From assembly GCA_017527365.1 (NCBI GenBank), contig JAFXQD010000017.1, positions 1 to 64,000 of the forward strand: 64,000 nucleotides of DNA, given 5' to 3'. Numbering within the stretch: position 1 is the first letter of the stretch; the number at the start of each line of letters is the position of its first letter. The position numbers were made by a program, and so were the translations under genes. This DNA is from Oscillibacter sp. Its GTDB lineage: Bacteria; Bacillota; Clostridia; Oscillospirales; Oscillospiraceae. Under the pieces are notes generated by a model that saw only the letters and a list, made by a program, of their open reading frames with translations, was not told the DNA's origin and did no database searches. This document shows positions 16,817 through 26,024 of the stretch, one piece after another.

Positions 16817-17656
16817 TCAGGGAAGCAAATCCTCGTCGCGGACTTCCCCGACCGCCACAATGTTTGTCGGCCCCGTCAGATACAAGGCCGCGATTTGGTT
16901 TCCCTCCCGCTCAACGTCCGTGTAGAGCGCGCCGCCGCGCATGTCCGCCCGCACACGCTTTCCCGACACGGTTCCGCGTAGCGTCAGAACCGCCGCGACC
17001 GACGCCGTGCCCGTGCCGCAGGCGTAGGTAAAATCCTCCACGCCGCGCTCAAACGTCCGCTCGTAAAACGCGTCGGGCGCGGTCAGCTCGTAAAAGTTGA
17101 CGTTGGCGCCTTTCGGGAAGGACTTGTGCCAGCGGAAAGCGCGTCCGAGTTCGCGCAGGGCGTTTTCGTCGGCGCCGCGCAGTCCGGGGTATTCTATGAC
17201 CGCGTGGGGCAGTCCGGGGTCGCCGAGTTCGACATACGCGCAAGCCCATTCCCGCCCGCCGACCGTCACGACGCGCTCCAAGTCAAGCGTCGTCGGATTG
17301 TTCAGCCGTATGCGGTAGAGGCGTTTGTCCATGCGCTCGCCCGCGACAAGCCCCGCCGTCGTCTCGACGCTCTGCCGCTCCCCGGAAAGCCCGGTCTCGT
17401 AACCGTAGCGGCAGACGCACCGCGCCCCGTTGCCGCACATCTCGCCGAGGCTCCCGTCCGAGTTGTAGAACAGCATACGGAAATCCGCGCCCCGTTCGGG
17501 CTTCTCGATAACCATCAAGCCGTCCGCGCCTATGGACAAATGCCGCTCGCAGAGCGTCCGGGCGATGCGGGGGAAGCCCGCCTCCGGCAGGCGCTCCTCC
17601 AAGTTGTTGAGGATGATAAAGTCGTTGCCCGCGCCGTTCATTTTCCAGAATCGCAC
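16817..17656 (-). CDS. dapF: Diaminopimelate epimerase
   Basis: This 279-residue enzyme converts LL- to meso-diaminopimelate for lysine and peptidoglycan. It shows both catalytic cysteines in their motifs, EMCGNGARCV (~80) and YACGTGTASVAA (~225), and the N-terminal signature WKMNGAGNDFI. The start is GTG 17656, nine bases after GGAGG; longer frames upstream run through the promoter at 17691-17719 and are not real. The gene follows queA by 90 bp, with its own promoter in the gap. Together with asd and dapA, transcribed divergently from 18956, it forms a lysine/diaminopimelate locus. Confidence 0.96.
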   Translation of the reverse strand: MRFWKMNGAGNDFIILNNLEERLPEAGFPRIARTLCERHLSIGADGLMVIEKPERGADFRMLFYNSDGSLGEMCGNGARCVCRYGYETGLSGERQSVETTAGLVAGERMDKRLYRIRLNNPTTLDLERVVTVGGREWACAYVELGDPGLPHAVIEYPGLRGADENALRELGRAFRWHKSFPKGANVNFYELTAPDAFYERTFERGVEDFTYACGTGTASVAAVLTLRGTVSGKRVRADMRGGALYTDVEREGNQIAALYLTGPTNIVAVGEVRDEDLLP

Positions 17657-17690
17657 GCCGCGCCGCCTCCGTTCCGTACAGGATGGCGCC

Positions 17691-17719
17691 ATTATACCAC
17701 GCCCGGCGGCGCGTGGCAA
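17691..17719 (-). promoter_or_regulatory. Promoter of dapF
   Basis: Minus-strand TTGCCA (17719-17714) and TATAAT (17696-17691) are 17 bp apart, with the -10 preceded by GTGG. The predicted start (~17684) is 28 bp upstream of the GTG. Confidence 0.75.
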
Positions 17720-17745
17720 TGCCCCGGCGCGGGAAACGTGCCCTA

Positions 17746-18771
17746 TCAAAATAAAAACATAGCGTCGCCGAAGGAAAAGAAGCGGTAGCGTTCCCTGACC
17801 GCCTCCCGATAGGCTTCCAGAATCTTTTCGCGTCCGGCGAAAGCGGAGACAAGCATTAGTAGCGTGCTCTCCGGCAGGTGGAAATTCGTCACAAGCGCGT
17901 CCGTGACTTTGAATTTATAACCCGGATAAATATAAATGCCTGTCCAATCCGCGCCCGGACGCAGTATCCCGCTTTCGTCCGCCCACGTTTCGAGCGTCCG
18001 GCAGGATGTCGTGCCCACGCAGACACAGCGTTTCCCGTTGGCGCGGGCGCGGTTCGCAAGCTCCGCCGTCTCCGGCGGAACTACGCAGTATTCCTCGTGC
18101 ATTTCGTGGTCGAGCGGGTTCTCCTCCCGCACGGGGCGGAACGTCCCAAGCCCCACGTGAAGCGTCACCGTCCCGATTTCAACGCCCCGCGCCCGGATTT
18201 CCGACAACAGCTCTTCCGTGAAATGCAGTCCCGCCGTCGGCGCCGCCGCGCTCCCGTCGATTTTCGCGTAGACCGTCTGATAGCGGCTCTTGTCTTGCAG
18301 TTTCTCGCGGATATACGGCGGCAGGGGCGTTTCGCCGAGGCGTTCCAAAACCTCTAAAAATATGCCGTCCCAGCGGAACTTAACAAGCCTGTTTCCGTTT
18401 TCGAGACGCTCCAAAATCTCCGCCGACAGCTCGCCGTTCCCGAACGTCACGACCGCCCCCGGACGCAGTTTCCGCCCCGGACGAACCAAGCATTCCCACA
18501 CGCCCGCGCCGCGTTCGGTCAACAGCAGGATTTCGCTCGCGCCGCCGCCCGGTTGGCGCGTTCCGAGAAGCCGCGCCGGAATCACGCGGGAATCGTTCAA
18601 AATCAGGCAGTCGCCGGGGCATAGAAAGCGGGGCAAATCATAGAAATGATAGTGGCCTATTTCGCCCGTTTTGCGGTTCAGCGTCATGAGGCGCGACGCG
18701 TCGCGGCGTTCGGCGGGATGTTGGGCGATGAGTTCGGGGGGAAGCTCGTAGGAGAAATCGCTTGTTTTCAT
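17746..18771 (-). CDS. queA: S-adenosylmethionine:tRNA ribosyltransferase-isomerase
   Basis: This 341-residue enzyme makes epoxyqueuosine in tRNA by transferring ribosyl from SAM to preQ1. Family signatures are present throughout: the start FSYELPPELIAQHP, then CLILNDSRVIPARLLG (~64), SAAAPTAGLHFT (~180), VTLHVGLGTFRPV and TSCRTLETW, ending FSFGDAMFL. The start at ATG 18771 gives the family length (~342); the frame is open further upstream but runs into the divergent asd promoter region. It is transcribed toward dapF. Queuosine genes often stand alone like this in Clostridia. Confidence 0.96.
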   Translation of the reverse strand: MKTSDFSYELPPELIAQHPAERRDASRLMTLNRKTGEIGHYHFYDLPRFLCPGDCLILNDSRVIPARLLGTRQPGGGASEILLLTERGAGVWECLVRPGRKLRPGAVVTFGNGELSAEILERLENGNRLVKFRWDGIFLEVLERLGETPLPPYIREKLQDKSRYQTVYAKIDGSAAAPTAGLHFTEELLSEIRARGVEIGTVTLHVGLGTFRPVREENPLDHEMHEEYCVVPPETAELANRARANGKRCVCVGTTSCRTLETWADESGILRPGADWTGIYIYPGYKFKVTDALVTNFHLPESTLLMLVSAFAGREKILEAYREAVRERYRFFSFGDAMFLF

Positions 18772-18805
18772 GGGAAATCCGTCCTTTTGCAAGCCCCGCC
18801 CGCTC

Positions 18806-18834
18806 TTGACGGGGCGCGGAAATTGTGGTAGTAT
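18806..18834 (+). promoter_or_regulatory. Promoter of asd-dapA
   Basis: TTGACG (18806-18811) and TAGTAT (18829-18834) are 17 bp apart, with TGTGG before the -10. About 115 nt of leader follows, including a perfect GCGCCCGC/GCGGGCGC hairpin near 18882-18903. I see no lysine riboswitch signature in it. Confidence 0.7.
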
Positions 18835-18955
18835 TTCACCGCTTTCCCGCCGTGCGGAATTTGCCGCGGGGCGGCGGATTGCGCCCGCATTCCTGCGGGC
18901 GCGCACAGCCGGGGCGGGATTGGCGCAATACGCGCATGTGGGGAGTGAATCCGCT

Positions 18956-20041
18956 ATGAAGGAATATAAGGTTGGCGTAATCGGCGCCACGGGCATGGTC
19001 GGACAGCGTTTCGTCACGCTGTTGGCGAATCATCCGTGGTTCAAACTGGCGGCTGTCGCGGCGAGCGGACGGAGCGCCGGGAAAACGTATGGGGACGCCG
19101 TGTCGAAACGCTGGGCGATGCCGGAGCCGATTCCCGACGCCGCCAAGGGGCTTGTCGTGCTGGACGCCGACGCCGACGCCGAAAAGTTAGCCGCGCAGGT
19201 CGATTTCTGCTTTTGCGCGGTCGATATGAGGAAAGAGGAAATCAAAGCGCTGGAGGAGCGTTACGCGAAGCTGGAATGCCCGATTGTGTCCAACAACTCC
19301 GCCAACCGCCGGACGCCCGACGTGCCCATGGTCGTGCCGGAACTCAACGCCGAACATCTGGCGGTCATCGAGGCGCAACGCAAGCGGCTGGGCACGAGGC
19401 GCGGCTTTATCGCGGTCAAGTCCAACTGCTCCCTGCAAAGCTACGTCCCCGCCCTGCACCCGTTGCGCAAGTACGGCTTGGAGCGCGTGTTGGTGTGCAC
19501 GTACCAAGCGATTTCGGGCGCGGGCAAGACGTTCGAGCGCTGGCCGGAAATGGTTGACAACTGCATTCCGTACATCGGCGGCGAGGAGGAGAAGAGCGAA
19601 CAGGAGCCGCTCAAACTTTGGGGGCGCGTGGAAAACGGGCGGATTGTCGAGGCGGAAACGCCGTCGATTACCGCGCAGTGCTTCCGCGTCGCCTGCCTTG
19701 ACGGGCACATGGCGGCGGTGTTTATGAAGTTCGCCGACGGAAAAAAGCCGTCAATCGAACAAATTCTTTCCGACTGGGCGTCGTTCCGGGGGCCCGCGCA
19801 GGAATTGCAACTGCCGTCCGCGCCCAAGCAGTTCCTGCACTACTTCCAAGAGCCCGACCGCCCGCAGACCCGCCTTGACCGCAACCTCGAAGGCGGCATG
19901 GCGATTTCGCTGGGGCGCCTGCGCCCCGACACGCAGTACGATTACAAATTTGCCGGGCTGAGCCACAACACCTTGCGCGGCGCGGCGGGCGGCGGCGTGT
20001 TGCTTGCCGAACTGCTCTGCGCGAAAGGCTATATGGACTAA
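18956..20041 (+). CDS. asd: Aspartate-semialdehyde dehydrogenase (archaeal/eukaryal-type subfamily)
   Basis: This 361-residue NADP-dependent enzyme makes aspartate semialdehyde for lysine, threonine and methionine. The dinucleotide motif is VGVIGATGMVGQRF (~6), the catalytic Cys lies in VKSNCSLQSY (~160) and the His in RVACLDGHMAAV (~243). The length and segments such as IPYIGGEEEK fit the long asd subfamily first described in archaea and fungi, which several Clostridia also carry, rather than the shorter classical bacterial type. Start at ATG 18956 with GGGAG. dapA begins 19 bp after its stop, and both share the promoter at 18806. Confidence 0.93.
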   Translation: MKEYKVGVIGATGMVGQRFVTLLANHPWFKLAAVAASGRSAGKTYGDAVSKRWAMPEPIPDAAKGLVVLDADADAEKLAAQVDFCFCAVDMRKEEIKALEERYAKLECPIVSNNSANRRTPDVPMVVPELNAEHLAVIEAQRKRLGTRRGFIAVKSNCSLQSYVPALHPLRKYGLERVLVCTYQAISGAGKTFERWPEMVDNCIPYIGGEEEKSEQEPLKLWGRVENGRIVEAETPSITAQCFRVACLDGHMAAVFMKFADGKKPSIEQILSDWASFRGPAQELQLPSAPKQFLHYFQEPDRPQTRLDRNLEGGMAISLGRLRPDTQYDYKFAGLSHNTLRGAAGGGVLLAELLCAKGYMD

Positions 20042-20060
20042 CTAAATGGAGGGATTCAGC

Positions 20061-20948
20061 ATGAGAGACCCCATTTTCACAGGCTGCGGCGTCGCCATCG
20101 TCACGCCGTTCAAAAACGGCGGCGTCGATTTTGACGCGTTCGGGAAAATCATCGACTGGCAGATTGAAAGCGGCGCGGACGCCGTCGTCGTGTGCGGCAC
20201 GACGGGCGAATCCGCCACCATGAGCAACGCCGAGCGCCTGCAAACCGTCGAATACTGCGTCAAGCGCGTCGGCGGGCGCGTGCCCGTCGTGGCGGGAACC
20301 GGCACCAACGACACCGCCCACGCCGTGGAGCTGTCCAAGGACGCCCAACGCGCCGGAGCCGACGCCCTCCTGCTCGTCACGCCCTACTATAACAAGGCGT
20401 CGCAAAACGGGCTTGTCCTGCACTTCAACCGCATTATGGACGCCGTCGACCTGCCTTGTATCCTCTATAACGTGCCCTCCCGGACGGGCGTCAACATCGC
20501 CCCGGAGACCTACGCCAAGCTCGCCCAACATCCCAACGCCCACGGGGTCAAGGAGGCGTCCGGGAATCTGGGCGCGATTCAAAAGACGCTCAACCTGTGC
20601 CCGGAGGATTTTTACGTCTGGTCGGGCAACGACGACGAAACCGCGGCGATTTCCATGCTGGGCGGCAAGGGCGTCATATCCGTGGTTGCGAACGTGTTCC
20701 CGTCGGGAATGCGCGACCTGACGCGCCTGTGCGCGGCGAACGACTACGCCGCCGCCGGGAAACTGCAAGTGAAGCTGAAAGCGCTGTGCGACGCGATGTT
20801 CTGCGAGGTGAACCCGATACCCGTCAAGGCGGCGATGAACCTCATGGGGCTGGGCGCGGGGGAATACCGTCTGCCCATGTGCGAGCCGTCGCCGGAAAAT
20901 CTGGAGCGTATCCGCAACGTGTTGAAGGAATACGGGCTTTTGAAATAA
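20061..20948 (+). CDS. dapA: 4-hydroxy-tetrahydrodipicolinate synthase
   Basis: This 295-residue class I aldolase condenses pyruvate with aspartate semialdehyde. Key residues are visible: TTGESATM (~44), the Tyr in TPYYNKASQNGL (~132), YNVPSRTGVN (~140) and the Schiff-base Lys in HGVKEASGNL (~162). The start is ATG 20061, seven bases after GGAGGG; an in-frame ATG at 20046 lies upstream of that ribosome binding site. The gene forms an operon with asd. Confidence 0.96.
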   Translation: MRDPIFTGCGVAIVTPFKNGGVDFDAFGKIIDWQIESGADAVVVCGTTGESATMSNAERLQTVEYCVKRVGGRVPVVAGTGTNDTAHAVELSKDAQRAGADALLLVTPYYNKASQNGLVLHFNRIMDAVDLPCILYNVPSRTGVNIAPETYAKLAQHPNAHGVKEASGNLGAIQKTLNLCPEDFYVWSGNDDETAAISMLGGKGVISVVANVFPSGMRDLTRLCAANDYAAAGKLQVKLKALCDAMFCEVNPIPVKAAMNLMGLGAGEYRLPMCEPSPENLERIRNVLKEYGLLK

Positions 20949-20963
20949 TATCGCTGACGAATT

Positions 20964-21063
20964 GGGGCTGTCTCAAAATATTGAGGCAACCCCATTTGGA
21001 ATATAATGCAAAATCCTAAAAATACGACGGGGCTGTCCTGTGGCAAAACAAAGGAGCAACCCC
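20964..21063. repeat. Two related inverted repeats (terminator pair or MITE-like remnant)
   Basis: Two hairpins share their outer sequence: GGGGCTGTCTC...GGCAACCCC (20964-20993) and GGGGCTGTCC...AGCAACCCC (21029-21063). They are separated by AT-rich sequence. The second is followed on the minus strand by a T-rich stretch (GTATTTTTAG) and could end the 21086 gene; the first could end dapA. GGGGCTGTCTCAAAA also resembles terminal repeats of some Firmicute insertion sequences, so a decayed mobile element is the alternative. Confidence 0.5.
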
Positions 21064-21085
21064 GCAAATACGAATTTCTTGAGCG

Positions 21086-21913
21086 TCATTTCCCCCACAT
21101 GCGCTCCCATTCCTGCTCGCGTTGCCGACGTTCCATTTCAGACACGTCTTTACGGATAGCAGCGGCATGTTCCGCCTGTTGCCGTCCATATTCGGCTTGA
21201 TATTCGGCGGCTTCGGCGGCTCTCTGCGCGGCTTTCGCACGTTCGCGCTCATATCGCGCTTGTTCGCTTGCGTAATAGCTCATTTCATCGTTGTGTTCCC
21301 GCTGGCGTTGTTCGGTTTCATAACGGTTAATAGCTTCTTTTAGAGTGTCGGCGCGTCCGTGGTCAAGCAAAGCCCGGATATGGGATAACGCATAAAGCGA
21401 CCAGTAATCGGAATGCAGACCGAGTTTTCGTCCCATTTCAGATAATCTGGCTTGCGCCTGTTGTTTCGCCTGTGACGCCGTGCGGGAATCCGCTTCCAGT
21501 TGTTTCAGCTCAATGGGAATCCGCTCTTTTCTGGTATGATATTGAGCCATTTTCGTTTCCCACTGTTTCTTTTCCGCTTCTGCTTGCTCTTTTGCCTGTT
21601 TCACGCGTTCTGCCGAACCTTCTTTTCCTGCAAAATAACTGCCGACAGAAACAAAGATAAGCATGATAACATCCAAAGTTCCTGATAGCAAGTAGTAGAA
21701 AAGAAACAGACAAATACCTACAATTACGGCTCTTTTGGTTGCAAAGCCATTGCTCGGCTTATTCGTGTAAGGTTCTTCGGGCGGTTTGCGGAATTGTTCC
21801 TTTTTCAAGTTGTCCATGGATTCCTTAATGGAGCGCAACCGAGAATTTTGATTCTCAATTTCCCGCGCTTGCGCTTCCATTGCGGACAAATACTTGATTA
21901 AATCAGCGTTCAA
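21086..21913 (-). CDS. Hypothetical membrane protein with long coiled coils
   Basis: This 275-residue protein has no family I recognise. Residues ~1-30 are helical; two adjacent transmembrane segments follow (VIVGICLFLFYYLLSG and VIMLIFVSVGSYFAG, ~60-95); the remaining ~180 residues are Glu/Lys/Gln/Ala-rich coiled coil. The start is TTG 21913, preceded by AAAGGAGG at 8 bp, which fits better than the open frame to 22003 with no ribosome binding site. The gene is clearly more AT-rich than its neighbours and uses more A/T-ending codons, and inverted repeats lie just past its 3' end, so it may have been acquired horizontally. Confidence 0.7.
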   Translation of the reverse strand: MNADLIKYLSAMEAQAREIENQNSRLRSIKESMDNLKKEQFRKPPEEPYTNKPSNGFATKRAVIVGICLFLFYYLLSGTLDVIMLIFVSVGSYFAGKEGSAERVKQAKEQAEAEKKQWETKMAQYHTRKERIPIELKQLEADSRTASQAKQQAQARLSEMGRKLGLHSDYWSLYALSHIRALLDHGRADTLKEAINRYETEQRQREHNDEMSYYASEQARYERERAKAAQRAAEAAEYQAEYGRQQAEHAAAIRKDVSEMERRQREQEWERMWGK

Positions 21914-22065
21914 TCGTACCGCCTCCTTTACATCCGAAAAGCGCGTATGCGTCCGAAAATATACGTTTGCGGAATATGACGTATTCCACGAAGTTACTAA
22001 CAATGAGTATAAACCAATCTACGATAAAATGCAAGCCTTTTTTCGGCATATTTCAATAAAGTCAA

Positions 22066-22094
22066 GAGACGGTTCCCTCTCCGGAAACCGTCTC
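22066..22094 (-). terminator. Terminator of groEL
   Basis: GAGACGGTT / AACCGTCTC (22066-22074 and 22086-22094) forms a stem extended by GG/CC pairs. On the minus strand it is followed by TTGACTTTATTGAAA, just beyond the groEL stop. Confidence 0.7.
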
Positions 22095-22117
22095 CTTCTT
22101 TGCGTTCGGTATCGGTA

Positions 22118-23749
<1,632 letters not shown>

Positions 23750-23780
23750 TTACCTCCGGAATCCGTGCGCGCCGCGCACG

Positions 23781-24068
23781 TCAGCTCTTTTTGCCGTTTT
23801 TGTTGTTGGCGGAAAAGACCTTCAAGGCGTCGTTGAGCGTCCTTCCGACGCTGTTGACAACTTGGCTTGCGTCCCTTGCGAGCTTTTCCACGTCCTGCGC
23901 CTTATTGGCGCCTTTCTTGGCGGCGCCTTGCAGGTTTTGGGCGCCCTCCCTCTGAGTAGGAACCGCTTTCGCAACGTCGCGGGCGGTCGCGCCTAAATCG
24001 TTCAGCGTCCTGCGGACGCCGCCCGCCGCCCTTGAAATATCGTTGAGTTTCTTCCGCCAGTCGTCCAT
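23781..24068 (-). CDS. Small hypothetical protein encoded between groES and groEL
   Basis: This 95-residue, Lys- and Ala-rich protein is predicted to be helical and has no signal peptide, transmembrane segment or Cys. A short motif recurs, VRRTLNDLG (~18) and VGRTLNDAL (~74), suggesting two related helical hairpins. The ATG at 24068 lies 4 bp after the groES stop with GTGGAG as ribosome binding site, so the gene is cotranscribed in the heat-shock operon and has not simply been inserted as a separate unit. Composition resembles phasin- or apolipoprotein-like amphipathic helices, but that is only a resemblance. A chaperonin cofactor or client role is a guess. Confidence 0.78.
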   Translation of the reverse strand: MDDWRKKLNDISRAAGGVRRTLNDLGATARDVAKAVPTQREGAQNLQGAAKKGANKAQDVEKLARDASQVVNSVGRTLNDALKVFSANNKNGKKS

Positions 24069-24072
24069 GGCA

Positions 24073-24357
24073 TTACTCCACGATGGCGAGAATGTCGTTC
24101 TGGCGCACGACCACGTACTCGACCTCTTCCAGCGTGACCTTGGTGCCGGAATACTGGCTGGTGATGACCTTGTCGCCGGGCTTGACCGTCATGGTGACTT
24201 CCTTGCCGTCGACCATGCCGCCGGGACCCACGGAGATGACTTCCGCCACGGACGGCTTTTCTTTCGCGGAGCCGGTCAGGATAATGCCGCCCTTGGTGGT
24301 TTCCTCGGTCTCGACCATCTTCAAAATCACGCGGTCGGACAATGGCGTAAGTTTCAT
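24073..24357 (-). CDS. groES: Co-chaperonin GroES (10 kDa)
   Basis: This 94-residue lid of the GroEL chamber has the family motif MKLTPLSDRVILKMVE, the mobile loop ETTKGGIILTGSAKEKP (~19-35) and the ending VVRQNDILAIVE. Start at ATG 24357 with GGGAGG; longer upstream frames cross the CIRCE operator and promoter. It is the first gene of the groES-unknown-groEL operon. Confidence 0.97.
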   Translation of the reverse strand: MKLTPLSDRVILKMVETEETTKGGIILTGSAKEKPSVAEVISVGPGGMVDGKEVTMTVKPGDKVITSQYSGTKVTLEEVEYVVVRQNDILAIVE

Positions 24358-24391
24358 AAAAGGTTCCTCCCTTGTTAGAATCACACGCGTG

Positions 24392-24418
24392 TTAGCGCTC
24401 TTAGCCTTTGAGCGCCAA
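24392..24418 (-). promoter_or_regulatory. CIRCE operator (HrcA binding site), variant
   Basis: TTAGCGCTC-N9-GAGCGCCAA is a CIRCE-type inverted repeat (consensus TTAGCACTC-N9-GAGTGCTAA). The A/T pair at arm position 6 is G/C here, so pairing is preserved, with one mismatch near the outer end. It sits at the predicted transcript start of groES, the standard place for HrcA repression of heat-shock operons. Confidence 0.9.
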
Positions 24419-24425
24419 CACGCAT

Positions 24426-24454
24426 ATGATAATACAGGCAGGGAGAATTTGTAA
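24426..24454 (-). promoter_or_regulatory. Promoter of groES operon
   Basis: Minus-strand TTACAA (24454-24449) and TATCAT (24431-24426) are 17 bp apart. The transcript would begin at the edge of the CIRCE element. Confidence 0.7.
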
Positions 24455-24597
24455 GGGGGATTTTTTACAAAAGTTACGAAAATTTCGCCGTTCTTTTGCG
24501 CGACTTGACGAAAGCGCGACTTCCGCGCCGGAATCCGAATCGGGCAGGGCGCGCCCGCAAGGACGAGGCGCCGGGCTCGACTTGGCTGTAAGAATAC

Positions 24598-24639
24598 AAA
24601 AAAGGAATCGCCGGACAATCCTGCCGCGATTCCTTTTTT
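24598..24639 (-). terminator. Terminator of rpmB
   Basis: AAAAAAGGAATCG (24598-24610) pairs perfectly with CGATTCCTTTTTT (24627-24639) around a 16-nt loop. It lies immediately after the rpmB stop, and the A/T ends give a U-tract in either direction. Confidence 0.85.
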
Positions 24640-24645
24640 GCGTCC

Positions 24646-24834
24646 TCATACCGCCCGCGTGACCTTGCCGGAACGCAGGCAGCGGGTGCAGACGTACACA
24701 TGACGGGGGGAGCCGTCCACAACCGCCTTGACCCGCTTGACGTTCGGCTTCCACATCCGGTTGGAACGGCGGTGGGAGTGGGACACCTTAATCCCGAACG
24801 TTACGCCCTTGTCGCAGAACTCGCACTTTGCCAT
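24646..24834 (-). CDS. rpmB: 50S ribosomal protein L28
   Basis: This 62-residue ribosomal protein begins MAKCEFCDKGVTFG and includes the L28 core SHSHRRSNRMWKPN. It is the zinc-ribbon (C+) form: CEFC at 4-7 and CTRC at ~49-52. Start at ATG 24834 with AAAGGAGG. It is a single-gene unit with its own promoter at 24894-24922 and a strong terminator. Confidence 0.97.
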   Translation of the reverse strand: MAKCEFCDKGVTFGIKVSHSHRRSNRMWKPNVKRVKAVVDGSPRHVYVCTRCLRSGKVTRAV

Positions 24835-24893
24835 CTTTCCGCGCCTCCTTTGCCATCAATCGCTTTCGCGCCGTCTCCGACGGCGTAACAGGT

Positions 24894-24922
24894 ATCATAA
24901 CAGACTTTGCGGAGGATTGCAA
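24894..24922 (-). promoter_or_regulatory. Promoter of rpmB
   Basis: Minus-strand TTGCAA (24922-24917) and TATGAT (24899-24894) are 17 bp apart. The predicted transcript start is ~50 bp upstream of the ATG, and a GCCGTC/GACGGC hairpin lies in the leader. Confidence 0.7.
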
Positions 24923-24930
24923 GCGCAATT

Positions 24931-25899
24931 TTAAAAATTTTCGCTCTTTTTGGCGTCCTCGTCGGTTTCGGAGAGCACGTATATCGGGCGCCGCTTGACC
25001 TCAAGGTAAGTTTTGGCGAGGTATTCGCCCAGTATGCCCATGCAGAACAGCTCCATGCCGCCCAGAAACGTCACCATGCAGGCCATGGACGGCCAGCCGC
25101 CCACCGGGTCGCCGAACAACAGCGTTTTCACGACGATATAGAGCGCCATCAACAGCGAACAGACGCAGAGAAAAATTCCGAGTATCGCCACCAGCACAAG
25201 CGGGGCGGTCGAAAAGCCCACGATTCCCTGCGCGGCGTAGAGCAGGAGCCCCCAAAACGACCACTTCGTCTCCCCCGCCACGCGCTCTTGGTTCTCGAAC
25301 GGAAGCCACTTTGTGCGGAAGCCCACCCAGCTAAAGATTCCTTTGGAAAAGCGGTTGTACTCTTTCAGGGACAGCACCGCCTCGACCATGCGGCGGGTCA
25401 TCATGCGGAAGTCGCAGGCGCCCTCGACAATCTCCGTGTCGGAAATGCGGTTCATGACGCGGTAGAAGCGGCGGGAAAAGAAGCTCCGCAACGGCGGCTC
25501 GCCCGTGCGCGACACGCGCCGCGCCGCCGCGCAGTCGTATTCCCCGCTTTGCAGTACTGCGAACATCTCCCGCAACATCCCCGGCGGGTGCTGTAGGTCG
25601 GCGTCCATGATGACGACATAATCCCCTTTCGCGTTTTGAAGCCCCGCGTACATCGCCGCCTCTTTGCCGAAGTTGCGCGAAAACGACAGGTAGCGGACGT
25701 TGCGTTCCGTTTTCGCGGCGCGGCGCAGAACCGACAAGGTGCCGTCGCGGGAGCCGTCGTCCACGAAAAGCAGTTCCGTCCGGCAGGAGAACTCGTCGTA
25801 GAGTTCCGCCGACGTTTTGCGCAACGCGTCCAGAAAGAGCGGCAGAGCCGCCTCCTCGTTGTAGCAGGGCACGATAACCGATATGAGACGCGATTCCAT
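24931..25899 (-). CDS. Family 2 glycosyltransferase, GtrB/DPM1-like
   Basis: This 322-residue protein has an N-terminal GT-A domain: VIVPCYNEEAALP (~8), LFVDDGSRDGT (~44) and the metal-binding VVIMDADLQHPP (~93). Two C-terminal transmembrane helices follow (PLVLVAILGIFLCVCSLLMA; MACMVTFLGGMELF). Such enzymes load a sugar from a nucleotide donor onto undecaprenyl phosphate on the inner membrane face (Gtr/YkcC family). The next gene downstream of it in sequence order (26024) encodes a GtrII-like enzyme that would use this lipid-linked sugar outside; it is 125 bp upstream in the transcript, so the two are probably one unit. Confidence 0.92.
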   Translation of the reverse strand: MESRLISVIVPCYNEEAALPLFLDALRKTSAELYDEFSCRTELLFVDDGSRDGTLSVLRRAAKTERNVRYLSFSRNFGKEAAMYAGLQNAKGDYVVIMDADLQHPPGMLREMFAVLQSGEYDCAAARRVSRTGEPPLRSFFSRRFYRVMNRISDTEIVEGACDFRMMTRRMVEAVLSLKEYNRFSKGIFSWVGFRTKWLPFENQERVAGETKWSFWGLLLYAAQGIVGFSTAPLVLVAILGIFLCVCSLLMALYIVVKTLLFGDPVGGWPSMACMVTFLGGMELFCMGILGEYLAKTYLEVKRRPIYVLSETDEDAKKSENF

Positions 25900-25920
25900 G
25901 CGCTTTCCGCCCCTTTCCGA

Positions 25921-26024
25921 AAGTTTTCCGCATTGTCGAACGTTTCGCGGGAAGTTTTCCGCAAGTTTTCGGATTTTGTGGAAAACTTTTCCGAAGTCTT
26001 TCGCTTTTATGGAAAACTCTCCGC
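25921..26024. repeat. Short degenerate repeats between the two glycosyltransferase genes
   Basis: The 12-mer AAGTTTTCCGCA occurs twice (25921, 25952), with AAGTTTTCGG at 25963 and inverted forms GGAAAACTTTTCCG (25980) and GGAAAACTCTCCGC (26011). The stretch is more AT-rich than its surroundings. It may be a remnant of slippage or an operator cluster. Confidence 0.45.

Noticed and set aside
18840..18955. Lysine riboswitch in the asd leader
   Set aside because: The leader is only ~115 nt and lacks the conserved five-helix junction elements; only a simple GC hairpin is seen.
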